Origin: Entamoeba invadens IP1
Taxonomy: Eukaryota; Evosea; Mastigamoebida; Endamoebidae
DNA: 64,000 bases
Reading direction: 5' to 3'
Assembly (NCBI RefSeq): GCF_000330505.1
Contig: NW_004443720.1
Coordinates: forward strand, 131,431-195,430
In this document: piece after piece, positions 28,840 through 40,600 of the stretch
Numbering within the stretch: the first letter of the stretch is position 1
Layout of the letters: each line of letters starts with the position of its first letter
Notes under the pieces: model-generated
The model's input: the letters and a program-made list of their open reading frames with translations, nothing else
Told to the model about the DNA's origin: nothing
Databases searched by the model: none
Program-made: the position numbers and the translations under genes

Positions 28840-30345
28840 ATGTTATTGGGGTATGACATTGGCAGTTCTTTTGTTAAAGCGTCACTAATTGACATTTCAA
28901 CAAATTCAACACTTTTCACGACACAGTCACCGAACACTGAAATGCCAATTAAAGTAAAGTCGCCTGGTTTTGCTGAGCAGAATGTAGATGAGTGGTGGCG
29001 CAGTGTAGTTGCTGTGACGCACTCGATAGTGTCTTATTGTATTTCTTCAAATCTTTCAACCGACCAAATCAAGAGTATTGGGATTTCATATCAAATGCAT
29101 GGATTAGTCCTTTTGGATGCAAATGGTCAAGTTTTGCGGGAGAGTATTATTTGGTGTGATTCACGAGGGATTTCATATGGCAAGCGATATGAAGAAATGA
29201 TTGGAGCAGAGTTTTGTGAAGAGCATTTATTAAATCTCCCAGGCAATTTTACTGCATCGAAAATTGGATGGGTGAGAGAGCATGAGCCCGAAGTCTTCTC
29301 GCGAATATATAAAGTGATGTTACCAGGAGATTATATAGCATATAGAATGAGTGGTAAAATGCAGACTACTTGTTCTGGACTTTCAGAAATGATGTTATGG
29401 GATTACACCACACAATCTATTAGTGAAGAAATGGTATCGATGTGCGGTCTGAAACTATCACAACTTTGTGATAAAGTCGACACCTTTTCAGTTCAAGGAA
29501 CACTTCTGTTAAGTGTTTCTGAGGAACTGAAAATCCCTCAAAACGTCAAAATTTGTTATCGAAGTGGTGACCAGCCTAATAACGCATTTACATTGAATTG
29601 TTTACATGACGGAGAAGTTGCTTCGACTGCTGGAACATCAGGAGTTGTGTATTGCATCACTCAACACAAAGTGAAAGACTCGACAAACGAAGTCAATACG
29701 TTTCTTCATGTGAATCACTCGACAGAGAATGAACACTATGGAGTGTTGCTTTGTATCAGTGGATGTGGGTGTTTGTACTCATTCATGAAGAAAGTTATTG
29801 GCGCAGAATACACTAGAATGAATGAATTAAGTGAACAAGTTCAAATAGGTTCTGACGGTCTTCTTGTTATACCTTTTGGCAATGGACCCGAGAGGATTCT
29901 TGGAAATTTGGACATGAACTGCTCCATTCACGGTATCAATTTTTTCATTCATGATAAAAGACATCTCATTCGGGCGTCGTTAGAGTCCATTGCGTTTTCA
30001 TTTGCGTATGGAATTAAACATATTGAAAATATGGGCATTCACATCAATACTATAAAGGCGTGCAAAGCAAATTTATTTCTCTCAAATGTCTTTGTAGAGA
30101 CGTTGTCCGGAGTAACGAATAAAGTCGTTGAGATATATGACAGCGATACAGCAAGTGGAGCTGCTCGTGGCAGTGGTATAGGTCTTGGTGTTTTTACATA
30201 TGCAGAATGTGCTCCTAAAATAGTTGAACGGGTGTGTATAGAAGATGAAAAGAGAAGACAGTTATTTGCTCTTTATTACAAACAATGGGAAAACATTGTG
30301 TTGCGACAAAAAGACGAGTTGTTGCAAAAAGTATTTAATAATTAA
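28840..30345 (+). CDS. xylB: Xylulokinase (FGGY carbohydrate kinase)
   Basis: Phosphorylates D-xylulose to xylulose 5-phosphate with ATP, feeding pentose metabolism. The 501-aa length is standard. FGGY-family features: N-terminal LLGYDIGSSFVKASLID phosphate-binding segment; SIGISYQMHGLVLLD, the xylulokinase Q-M-H-G motif; IIWCDSRG; the middle DGEVASTAGTSGVVYC; and the C-terminal nucleotide-binding part (ASLESIAFSFAYGIKHIENM... ASGAARGSGIGLGVF). It looks like bacterial xylulokinases, so horizontal acquisition by an Entamoeba ancestor is plausible, but a tree would be needed. No xylose isomerase is in this window. Confidence 0.88.
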   Translation: MLLGYDIGSSFVKASLIDISTNSTLFTTQSPNTEMPIKVKSPGFAEQNVDEWWRSVVAVTHSIVSYCISSNLSTDQIKSIGISYQMHGLVLLDANGQVLRESIIWCDSRGISYGKRYEEMIGAEFCEEHLLNLPGNFTASKIGWVREHEPEVFSRIYKVMLPGDYIAYRMSGKMQTTCSGLSEMMLWDYTTQSISEEMVSMCGLKLSQLCDKVDTFSVQGTLLLSVSEELKIPQNVKICYRSGDQPNNAFTLNCLHDGEVASTAGTSGVVYCITQHKVKDSTNEVNTFLHVNHSTENEHYGVLLCISGCGCLYSFMKKVIGAEYTRMNELSEQVQIGSDGLLVIPFGNGPERILGNLDMNCSIHGINFFIHDKRHLIRASLESIAFSFAYGIKHIENMGIHINTIKACKANLFLSNVFVETLSGVTNKVVEIYDSDTASGAARGSGIGLGVFTYAECAPKIVERVCIEDEKRRQLFALYYKQWENIVLRQKDELLQKVFNN

Positions 30346-30812
30346 AATATAGTTAATTTTTGTTCTATAAAAGAACAATTTCTTATTGTTAAAATTAACT
30401 ATAATTATTATAATAATTATGAAAACAAAATTAATTTAAGTTTTATTATTGACATTAGTATATTTATATTGGCGTTTAAAAATTATTGTACATATTGAGG
30501 AAAAACCGGGGACCAGACTAATTTTAGCTATTGAATATTAAGCGGATTTTATACAATAAAACGGGCAAATATATAAATAAATGTGTAATTTTCTTATTAT
30601 TTGGTCTTAAAAATGGTCATTTTTCGGGATGAAAAAAATGAATGTGTTGTTTAAAGTATGAATGAACAACAGTTGATGTGAGTTATAATAGTAAGTTTAT
30701 TATTATTTATTATTGTTTAATTATAAAAAAAATATTGTTTTGTTTAACCTTGTTTAACTTCAACACAACCATTCAATTAAATCGTTCATTCATTTTTTCA
30801 AAGAAGATGTTG

Positions 30813-30850
30813 TAGTCTTCTCTATTCAATGAGTAGAATAGAGAAGACTA
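30813..30850. repeat. Perfect 15-bp hairpin
   Basis: TAGTCTTCTCTATTC (30813-30827) and its exact complement (30836-30850) with an 8-base loop. Confidence 0.9.
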
Positions 30851-30860
30851 GGTTGATTCA

Positions 30861-30897
30861 ATGAGTCACTTTTCGTTCAGTATTAAAAGTGACTCAT
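30861..30897. repeat. Perfect 13-bp hairpin
   Basis: ATGAGTCACTTTT (30861-30873) and its exact complement (30885-30897) with an 11-base loop, 10 bases after the first hairpin. Confidence 0.9.
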
Positions 30898-32190
30898 GCC
30901 GTTCATGAAAATAAAGAGAATAACGAATAAATTATTGGAATGTTAGACATTCAGTAAATGATAGATGATCATTAAACGTATTAAACAACGGAAGATAAAT
31001 CAATATAAAAAACAAACTTTACTTTTGCTCGGCTGGGCATTAACAATAGAGGCAGCTTCGAATGATTAATTAAGAGTTTCATATTTTGTAGTTTTTTCTA
31101 TTTTATTTTAAAAACAGTGTGTCTATTAATACTTGGTCCCCAATTTTTAAAAATAAACCAACACATCCTCCAAAACCCCGATTATTTGGGGATTTTACTT
31201 TAACAAGGAAACTTAATACCAAAAATAAAACAGCTTAATTTAGTCTGGTCCCTGGTTTATGATTTGGTACCTGGTTTTTCCTGTATCTGTAATAATTAAA
31301 CCAATAATTTAATGATTAACAATTTAATCAAAAATAGTATTTTTTAATTATTGTTGTTTCAAAAAATCTACACAGTTTTTCATATAATAAATATAGTAAA
31401 AATAGTAATAACAATTACTAATAGAATCTTATGTTTTGAGTTAATAAAAAAATAATTATAATAATTATTATTTATATACTAGAAAAATAATTAAACAATA
31501 TTTTTAAAATAACTCTGAAATAAATCATCTTGGTCTTTTTGTTTTAGTTGAAAAAAATACCAACCTGTTTTTTATTGAATGTTTTACTTAACATTGAAAA
31601 ATTTTACCAAAATATAAATTTATTAATAAATACACATTTGACTAACAAAATTGTCGAGAATTAATTAAAAAAATTATTACTAAAAATTAAAAGTCACAAA
31701 ATTCCATATTAAAAAAATTGCTTTGCGAATTAAATTAAAATTATCATTTAATTTATGGTGTTTGGTATAGAAATAATTAGAAATCGTCTGTTACAAACTA
31801 AAACGTTGACAAAAAAGTACATACACTAAATTATATAACTTTGTGTTTTTCGCTTTATTATTAATGTTATGTTATTCATTTCTTATTGTGTTCACTTAGA
31901 AAACTATTTTTAAAACAAGACAATTTTATTTATTGTTATTTTTTGGAATCATATAATAAAGTTGATATCGATTGTTATATGAACATCTAAGTAAAAGAAA
32001 TATCGGAACCAATTATATTAATTAAGAAATTGAGTAATCTGAGACTGTTTTTAATATAGAAAATCATGTTGAGTTAATTTGCACCAATAAAATATAAATT
32101 GTAAAATTCATTTATTATAATAATAAACTTGTTTATTATTTAGAAAAAAATAATTTTAAAAATAGTTTTATTGAAAAAACTTGTCGATTT

Positions 32191-33213
32191 TTAACCCTTC
32201 CGGTACCAAAAATTTCCAAAAAATGTAAACTTATTTATATCTTATTCATTTTGAGTGTATATTAGAAAGAAATCATGCAAAAAACGCTTTAAACTTTTTA
32301 CAACTATGGGGAATACCAGGAAACAAAATTATTAGTAAAAAATAATTAAATTTACTACAAATTAATAGTAAATTTTAACCTAAAATCGTATTTTTGTTGA
32401 AAAAAGGTTCACTTTTTCTGTGAGGAAAACTTGACGACTTTTCCTGTTATTATTATTAAGTTTAAAAATTTTTTCTTTTTATATCAAAAATTTGTGTATA
32501 GTATAATAAACTATACATTATAAGTTTTTCTAAATACAGGGTTTTAAAATAAGAAAACGTATCAAATAAAATTCTGATAAAAATTCTTTCTTTGAAAAAC
32601 AAGGAATACGTCAAACTTTGAAAATTCCAAAAGTAATTATTTTAATTTAGTTTATATTGTAAATGTTTTGATGTTTTGTAACAACGTGAAAAAAGTTGAC
32701 ATTTTATTGAATTCCGATATATGTAACAAATAATTAAATATTATGATATTAGTTGTGCAACCACACTGATTATTAGCGTTCTCACTTTATGAACTTTTGT
32801 TGAGAATCATATGTATACGAGATATATTTACGAAATTTTTCTTCTTAACTATCGTTTTAAAAAAATTCGTTTTTATTACACAAAATAAATTAAATGTATA
32901 TGAATAACATTACTACCTTTTTCACATTATTAAGAAAGTACCTTTATATACATTACTCTAAATTATTATAAAATATATTTTATAACTAATATGTATGACA
33001 CAACTGTGTTAGACTTTTAATTTATATAACATACAAAAATAAAACGTGCAAACTTATTATATATTATAAATGTTACATCAAACCAGAACTGAAAACTACA
33101 ATATTAAAACTGAATACTGTTTAATTTAGAATAACTTTTAGTTTACAAATTTTAATTTATATTGATCTGTATGCGTGTTATAACAAGTATATTTCTGGTA
33201 TTGGAAGGGTTAA
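32191..33213. mobile_element. piggyBac-like non-autonomous element (TTAA-flanked TIRs)
   Basis: Left TTAA at 32191 is followed by CCCTTCCGGTACCA. The right end is TGGTATTGGAAGGG followed by TTAA at 33210. The 14-base ends are inverted repeats with two mismatches. A TTAA target duplication with ends beginning CCC is diagnostic of piggyBac transposons, which are known in Entamoeba genomes. The ~1015-bp interior is AT-rich with no transposase frame, so it would need a transposase supplied in trans. Confidence 0.68.
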
Positions 33214-33472
33214 AATAACTGAAAAGTTAATTGAAGAATTTCTATCACAAAATGATAGAAAAATGGATGCCGATGAATTAATATGAAATGAAGTGAGTTT
33301 AAATTAAACAATTTCGATATTTTTGTTGAGTAATATAATAGATATTGTATTGTCATTTCGCAATTAAAGTGTTTTGTAATCCATATAAATATCAAATGAA
33401 AATAATTACAGTCAGGAAACTAGTTTCTAATAATAAGTTGGGTTTATAATAAAAGGGGATCTCCAAACAGTT

Positions 33473-34069
33473 ATGTATAATTGTATGACAGACTTGATTA
33501 AATTTACAAAGAAAAGTGACTCACAGCGTCTATGTGAAAAATACATGGAGATAAGAAATTACTTGAGTTGTGAACAAGCTTTCTTTTTAGTTCTTTTGAA
33601 CAAGAAGTATGACTTTGTAATTTGTAAGCCGACTAAGAGGTCCTTAGTTACTGGTCAACTCGTCAAATTAAAAATGTTACACAGTGAAAACGAGACTTTA
33701 GATGTTATAAATTTTATTGAAGAGAGATGTAAAGAGAGTATGAACCAAGATATACAACGAGGCATAAGTGAAACAACTGCTTGTCGACGATACACAAACA
33801 ATAAAATAGCTGAAAACCATCATCTTCTTATCGATCTTCTTCGACTTAATGGCTATGTTTTTAATACGTCTTTCTCGTCAGGAAAACACAACTCTACAAA
33901 ACTGGAGACTGTTGTCAACATCTTCTTTGATAAAATCGTTTATTCACAAAAAGAAATCAAAACAGTTGGTAAAGCCATCAATCAGTATTTTTTCAACGAA
34001 ATAAAGGGGAAAAGGGAAGTCTCATTTCAAGCCAACACCCCCACCCTTCAAAAATTTATTCTTAACTGA
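33473..34069 (+). CDS. Hypothetical protein, 198 aa
   Basis: A mostly helical, basic protein: MYNCMTDLIKFTKKSDSQRL, AFFLVLLNKKYDFVIC, VINFIEERCKESMN, NHHLLIDLLRLNGYVF and a C-terminal INQYFFNEIKGKR. There is no signal peptide and no TM helix. Codon use fits a real gene, unlike the AT-rich DNA on both sides. The family is not recognised; it may be lineage-specific. It lies ~260 bases downstream of the piggyBac-like element. Confidence 0.65.
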   Translation: MYNCMTDLIKFTKKSDSQRLCEKYMEIRNYLSCEQAFFLVLLNKKYDFVICKPTKRSLVTGQLVKLKMLHSENETLDVINFIEERCKESMNQDIQRGISETTACRRYTNNKIAENHHLLIDLLRLNGYVFNTSFSSGKHNSTKLETVVNIFFDKIVYSQKEIKTVGKAINQYFFNEIKGKREVSFQANTPTLQKFILN

Positions 34070-34612
34070 AACGTTGTAATTCTTTGCTTTTTTGTTTAGT
34101 TATTTTTTATTTGGATTTGCTTGGCCTATTTTCAAGCTAACTTCCCTTCGAAATACGTTTGAAATTATATCCCCAAAGAATTTGTACGAAAACAGAAGAA
34201 ACCCCTTTTTGTGTTATTAAAAAAATAACGGTATCCTTTTTTTGTGTTTTATTCCATAAATTTGATTCTTTTTTATTCGATCCAACTATTTTTGTAAATG
34301 GTATTTTTTTGCTGATTTTCTACCAAACATTTTGTCAAATAAATCCCGTTTTTTCCTTTTAAAAAGACATATTTTTTTATTACATTTGATTTTTTGCAGT
34401 GAAATACAAAGGTCAACAATTTTTGATCAAAAAAATGACAAAGATGTTATTGGTACATTATTTATAAATGTTATTTGTAGTGATAAATATTTCACTTTTT
34501 TGTGATTGGAAATGTTTTTCAATTATACAAATGTAGAAAAGGTGCACTGTTTGTTGTGCACCTTTTGTACAACTTCCAATCGACTCAAAAAGAAAAGCAA
34601 ACAAAACGTAAA
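34070..34612. other. Convergent intergenic spacer with a nested inverted repeat
   Basis: Lies between the ends of two convergent genes. The only structured sequence is the inverted repeat at 34504-34581. Confidence 0.6.
34504..34581. repeat. Nested inverted repeat downstream of RME-8
   Basis: The outer arms GATTGGAA (34504-34511) and TTCCAATC (34574-34581) enclose a perfect 11-bp hairpin, AAAAGGTGCAC (34537-34547) with its complement at 34556-34566 and an 8-base loop. The intervening bases also pair partly (TACAA/TTGTA). It could form in the 3' UTR of the RME-8 transcript or be a tiny inverted-repeat element. Confidence 0.75.
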
Positions 34613-37600
34613 TTAAAAGTCTGGCGGAAGATCTGGTCTTTTCACTGATGCATCCTCCGCTGCAGTGAGAAGACCAACTGCGCCAGATGTCGCAGGACCA
34701 GCAATGTACCCAGCAATTGCCGACGTTCCTGACAAAAAGAGCCCATGTTTCTGAGTTGAGTATTGTTCCCACGATGGCTGTGTCATTAAAACTTCGTTGA
34801 GCTGTTGGCCATGTGTTGAGTCCTGAAGCGCATTCTGCAATGCATCTACAACAAGCGCTTTCACCTCTTCTGCCGAGTTGCCCAAATTTTCGTCCATATT
34901 ACCGTCGAGCACCATAAATATAGCCTTTTGAACCATTTCATCGAGCAAGTGTGGTACATAACACATAATCCCTTTGCATTGCATTCCAGTTGTAAGCGCT
35001 CTGAAGACTGTCGCAACAATTTGCGTGTCTTTCTGTAATCTTCCAAGACAAATTACTACAAGAGGCACTGCATTTGCTTCGATTAGCTTTTCTTTACACG
35101 AAGCGTTTGAAACGATGACCTGGAGAATGACGAACACATTGAGGCTTGGTTTTGTTTTGAGGATTTCAACAACCTTTGAAAGGTGTCCAGATGTCGCCAC
35201 ATACTCCATATTGTTAGGTTGGTTGGTAAAAAACAGAGCAATCGTCTTTGCAATAACTGTCGTGTTCTCTTCATCGTTCTCGGAAGCATACTCCGCAAAT
35301 TTCGTGAAAAGTCCATCAGTAAAGAGATTTGGATGTGTCAGTGGACACGACGGATTTTGGTTCATCACTCTTATAAACACGCCACCAACACACGTCTCGT
35401 TTTCAAGCTCTTTGTACCCGAATGAAAACCCATCTGGTATCGACCATTTCACAGAAACGTCGCAAGCCTGTTTGGAGTGGAACGCTTGTGTCATTTTTCT
35501 TATAAACTCACCGACATCACTTTTCATCTCTGGATTCCAAATAAGTTCCGGAGTCTCAGCAGTTGAATCCAATAAAACAACCGCACCTTTCGCATCAAGC
35601 TTCATCGCATTAACAATAGATGGCGGGAAAAATTTTCCAAGAGAAAGCGTGACTTTAGGCCCAACAGAAGGCGTTGCAGCCATTTTCCCAATGAGTTGAG
35701 CAACTAACACGCGCTGCTCCAAGTCAATTCCGCTCACAAAGTGGTTCAATAAATACAAAAGTCCGCCCTTGAGTATGCCCTGTTGTAGGCCAGTGACCAC
35801 AGAGAACAACGCTTGTACAAGAGGAATGACCTGATCCAAAAACGTGGCCGGGTGGAGTAAAATCAAAAATTTGGGAAGCACACGCGACTTTGCAATGATT
35901 TCAACACACGCAGTTGTCGAAACTAATCGTTTGACACTTCTGAACACAAAGCCTTGGACAATTAAATCGTCCGGTTCTTCTTTCATCATCTCAAAGAGTC
36001 CCTCCAACATCTTTTCGTCTTCGCAAAATTCAGTGGCTACTTGGTACTGTTCTAAAACATTTGCAATTGCTTTGACTTTTTCTTGGAGCCATTCACTAGT
36101 CAAATCCTTACGATCGATAGCACTTTTTAGAAAAGCGAGTGGGTTTGCAAGTTTCTCACAAACACGGATTTGTTCGTTGAATAGTCTTACATAGACTCCA
36201 AATATGACCAACTCATTTGCCAATGATAGGAACCTGAACCCAGAGTACTCCTTTGGTGACCACTCCGCAGTGTCACTGAGGTGCGCGTCTATGTAATCAC
36301 TTAACTCGCCACGGGTTTTGTTGTTCCAAATCAAGTAAGGTGTTTGTGTCGTCGATGTAATTGCTGTCAAAACATCTCCAACAGGGTTTGTCCGCATCAT
36401 CATCCCAAGTGGGAAGGTGAACAAAGAAAATACAGCCTTGGTCTCTTCGCTGTTTTCTTCAATTTTCACTAACGCTTTCAGAGCTAACAACGACATTCCA
36501 GCAATCGCATTTTTCATTTGGTGTATACTCTGTTGGTCAGAAGCGTCCAGTGTTGGGTCGAAGCTTAAAATTCTTTTGACCAATAACCCCAGATAATTCT
36601 TGTTGAACATTTCAATACGCATCTCGGTGTCTGTCGAGAAGCACGTAACGCATTCAAGAGACGCCTCTACCACTCCCAACATTTCACTTCCAAGACATGT
36701 TTTCACGTTTCCAAATAATGTGTTGCTTTTCTTTATTTCAGACAACGATTGCGAGTACTTCGAGGCTACGGCCGATGCTCTGAGAATGTAGCGAATCGCT
36801 GTGACTTTTGTTTCTACAATGCTTACACACAGTTCGTCCAACAATTTCAGCAATATTTGCATGCCACCGAGTCTTGAAAGTTCTTGGATATTCAAGGTCG
36901 ATGCTCTGATTGTCAAATAGACCAGTTGTAACGCTCTGCTTCTTCTGTTAGAATCTTGTAGGCATGGTACCAATAATGCGTATCCAGCATATTTATATGG
37001 AGACAACGCCTCACCACACTTTTCGTACAAAATACACTGAGAGTGCAGAATTAAGTCGATTTTCTCTTCATTGTCTTCTGGTCCTGCTTCACTCAATTGG
37101 GTGTACGCCACGTTCACCTTTTCAAACATATCTCTTCCCTCCGGATTTCTGTCTGGATGGTATTTCTGCGCCAATTTGAAGTACGCCTTTCTCAATTTGT
37201 TTTTGTCTTCAAAATCCTCAACCCCAAGCACCTTTTTTGCTTCTTCCTGGCTCATTTTTTTCGGCTCATCCTCCATCTCGACCCACGTCCTCAAAATGGA
37301 TTGCAACAAGCCAACTGGGTCTGCAATAAAGTAGTCCGGATATTCATCTTCGTTGCACAGCTGCTTCAGGTACACCTTCCCACAATACAACTCGCCCTTT
37401 AATTCTTCGTAGACAATTGGTGCAATTGGGACGTGAGAATACACAGCAAGCGGGTTGATGCCAAGTCTGCTTGGAAAATCGCCCAAATGTTGAGAAATTG
37501 TGTCAATAAGAACGCTTCTCATTTTGCTTCCCCAACGAATTTCCGGTGTTGCGACTTCACCAACAAAACGGGCAGCGAATTCATCAGAAGATCGGTCTAA

Positions 37601-40600
37601 CGTGGTCACCAAAGAGGCTGGAAGCATTCCACGTACAACTGATAACTCCACCGAGTCACCCACACGTTGTTGTCGGTGGGTTGCTGCCAACAACCGGGAA
37701 ATCTCTTTGAAGTTGCTTCCAGAATACAGCAGTGCAAAGTAAAAAGCTCCAGTTAAGTAAAACTTGGGTTGTGCCGTTGGGTTGTCTTCAAGAAGGTTTT
37801 TGAGAAGTCGCGCAGCTATGTCAATCAATTGTGGAGATGCCGTCAATAATAATTGGACTACGTGTGGTAGGTACCGTGGCGACGACAATATTCTCTTTGC
37901 ACGTGGAATTGGTCTAAGTAAAATACCGTTCATGTCACGAGAAGGGTACATAGTGACCAAATCTTCTAACGTCCCAATGATTTCGTGGCACAACTCGAGG
38001 GGTGATAAAACACCCGTGTCTTCTTTGAGCAAATACCATTTAAGTACTGTCACATCCTTCAAACTCTTCCAGTCCTCCATCCCTTGCGCCCAAACGATCA
38101 CATCTTCGGTTATGATTTTGTCGTTCAACAATTTCTTTAATTCATCGAGAGTATATGGTCCTTTCTTTTCCTTTTTTCCATTACCAAAATTGATTCCATA
38201 AAACCATTCACCTACTGTAAGACCGTTCGTCAATAAGTTGACTTGAGTTGGGATAACTGCATGTTCACTCTGCAAATGCACCAAAGCCACCAATTCAACA
38301 TACAGATCAATTCCACCCACGTCTATAAACTTTCTTGCGTTGATCTCTATTTTCAAAAGAGACCGTATCAACCCAATGAGTCTGTCTCTAAGCAAGACGG
38401 AGCGAGTTGCTTTGAGCATTGAGACAATGTGGATGATGTCCTTAAACCCACCGATGTCAGAACTAAACTTTGTGTAAACAACTCCCATAGCTTGAATTGC
38501 CAAGGCTTGCAATTCTCGGTTTGTCTCAAACAAGCACCGGTGGTATAATGTATCAAAGAAGTCTTTTGGATCGCTCAATTTTAAGTCCGCGTTTTCCAAC
38601 AGGCACTTAATGTAACACCCATCCACACAAACCTCATTATCAAGTGACTTGTATTCAACCAAAAACTCTCTGTGATTCCACGCGACTTCACCCTCTTCTT
38701 GATCCTTTTTGAGGTTTCTGATTTCACTGCTCAAAGCTTCCTCAAGTTCTTGTCGTGTTTGGTGATTCCAAATCAAGTCAGCGCTTCTGTGTTGTTGGTG
38801 TAATTGGAATACAAACATGCCCCAGTTTCTTTTCTGTTTGATCATTCGTTTCTGCCGAGTTCTTATCTCGCTGACACTTCTTGTTCCATTCCATTTTTTC
38901 CAAAATGAACTTATCGATCCCAAGTTCATCACCGAACCCGTTCCGCCAGATTTCAATCTGTCTTTTCTTTCTCCTTCGTCAATTTCAATTCGCTCTGGAG
39001 GTTCGTCCGTGCTGTCAAGGTACGCCAAGAGTGCTTTGGGGATAATTCTTTCGAGCATTTCCTCTGAATCCTTGTGGTCTGCCGTGAAGACGTCCAATAA
39101 ATGTATTGCCAGGTGTTTTTGCAAAAACTGTGTTGTGGATTTTGGAGCAGCAAAGCAAGCAGTCTGCAAGTACTGGAGAGTAATTCCTTCGAGCAAAGCG
39201 TAGTCTTGGAGTTCCTTTATTTTCTCATCCATATCCGTTTCCTCCACTAAACTCCTTAATATTTGTCCGGCAATATGTGGCACTGATATACAAGGAGACT
39301 GGAAAAGTAAAAATACGTCTCTTCCAAGACCGCTAATGATGCTCATCATTCGTTTATACATTGAAAACTCCGTTGTATTTGAATATGGTTCACATACAAT
39401 ATATCTGAACGTGTTCACACAACCATGAACGACTAATGGAGAACCTTTTTTCAAATTGGACACCAACGCACCGAAAATTCTTTCGGGAAGTCCTCTTGTC
39501 ATCACTGCAAGTTTCCCTCTCTTCTCAATATTTTCATCCGCAGTTGAACAGAGTAACACACCCGTCACTCTCAAGGCCCAATACATCACAATTGGTTTGA
39601 CACTTTGCAATGCCATTNNNNNNNNNNNNNNNNNNNNNNNNNNNNNNNNNNNNNNNNNNNNNNNNNNNNNNNNNNNNNNNNNNNNNNNNNNNNNNNNNNN
39701 NNNNNNNNNNNNNNNNNTTTCTCCTGGTTTTCCATATGTCAACACCTTTTCAATAGCGGCTCCAATGTATTTTGATTTATTTCCTTCTGCAAATTGTGGA
39801 CCCGAAGGGGGCGTGTTGCTATTAAACAGAAACACGTGCACCATAAAAAGTTCTGTTGGGTCTATTCCTTCCACTTTCGTTGCGTCAAACAACCCGATGT
39901 TTTTAATCAAATTGGCTTCCAATGTTCCACACTCACTCCCAGTCATTCCATCGACAACGAGTGATGCAAATCTTGGCATATCAGAAATAACGGGATCCGC
40001 TTTTGCAGCGATGCAACAGTCGAAGAGTGCTGATATAAACGCCTCCCGTTGACTTGAAAAGTATGTCCGTTGAGAGTTATCAGCAAAAGTAATAACGACC
40101 TGCATTGCATCATTTGCTCGGAGTATATGAACGATGTCATTGAGGGGTTTTGTGTACGTTGCTGTGTATGAATGGCTATCCCGCTCAACGAAATATCGTT
40201 CGGTGAAGCAGACGAGGATCTCCTCTTTTCCTTCTTGTTTTTTTGCCCTTATCTCAACTAACGTTCCGCCATCTTCATTTTCCGCTTTTTTGACAATCGA
40301 AGATTTCATGATTTCGTCCACTGAAATTTCTGCAGAAACAGCCATTTTCAATCCAATTTGTTTAGTTCGTGTCAAAATAGTGGAAGCTGCTTTTCTTCGT
40401 TCCACAAATTTGTAAATGACAAAATCACCCGAATCCTTCACAAAAACAATGGACTGCGTGTCCGTTGTCGGAACCATTCTCGAGACACTTGTCAACAAAA
40501 TCACTTTCTCGGGTTTCCCTTGTTTTCCCGGCATTTCAGCCAATCCGTACGGCCTGACTTGCAGTGTAATGTTTTTTGCTTTTCCATTTTGTTTCGTTTT

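Larger units (their letters stand above)
30498..31282. mobile_element. Candidate non-autonomous element with inverted ends
   Basis: Left end at 30498 reads AGGAAAAACC then GGGGACCAGACTAATTTTAG. The right end, read on the other strand from 31282, gives AGGAAAAACC, an ~18-base insert, then AGGGACCAGACTAAATTAAG. A third partial copy (GGGGACCAAGT, inverted) lies near 31130-31145. There is no transposase inside and no clear target-site duplication, so this is a candidate only. Confidence 0.45.
30346..33472. other. Gene-poor 3.1 kb region with inverted-repeat elements
   Basis: The longest gene-free stretch of the window. It holds an inverted-repeat region (30498-31282) with two perfect hairpins and a TTAA-flanked piggyBac-like element (32191-33213). 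The rest is extremely AT-rich and no convincing gene is seen. Confidence 0.6.

Noticed and set aside
33210..33395. 61-codon minus-strand ORF next to the piggyBac-like element
   Set aside because: Composition matches random AT-rich sequence and it starts within the right TTAA.
34159..34362. 67-codon plus-strand ORF
   Set aside because: Low-complexity Phe/Leu-rich, AT-rich, and in the flank between convergent genes; no coding signal.
39456..40052. 198-codon plus-strand ORF across the N gap
   Set aside because: Shadow of RME-8, open partly because Ns do not give stops.
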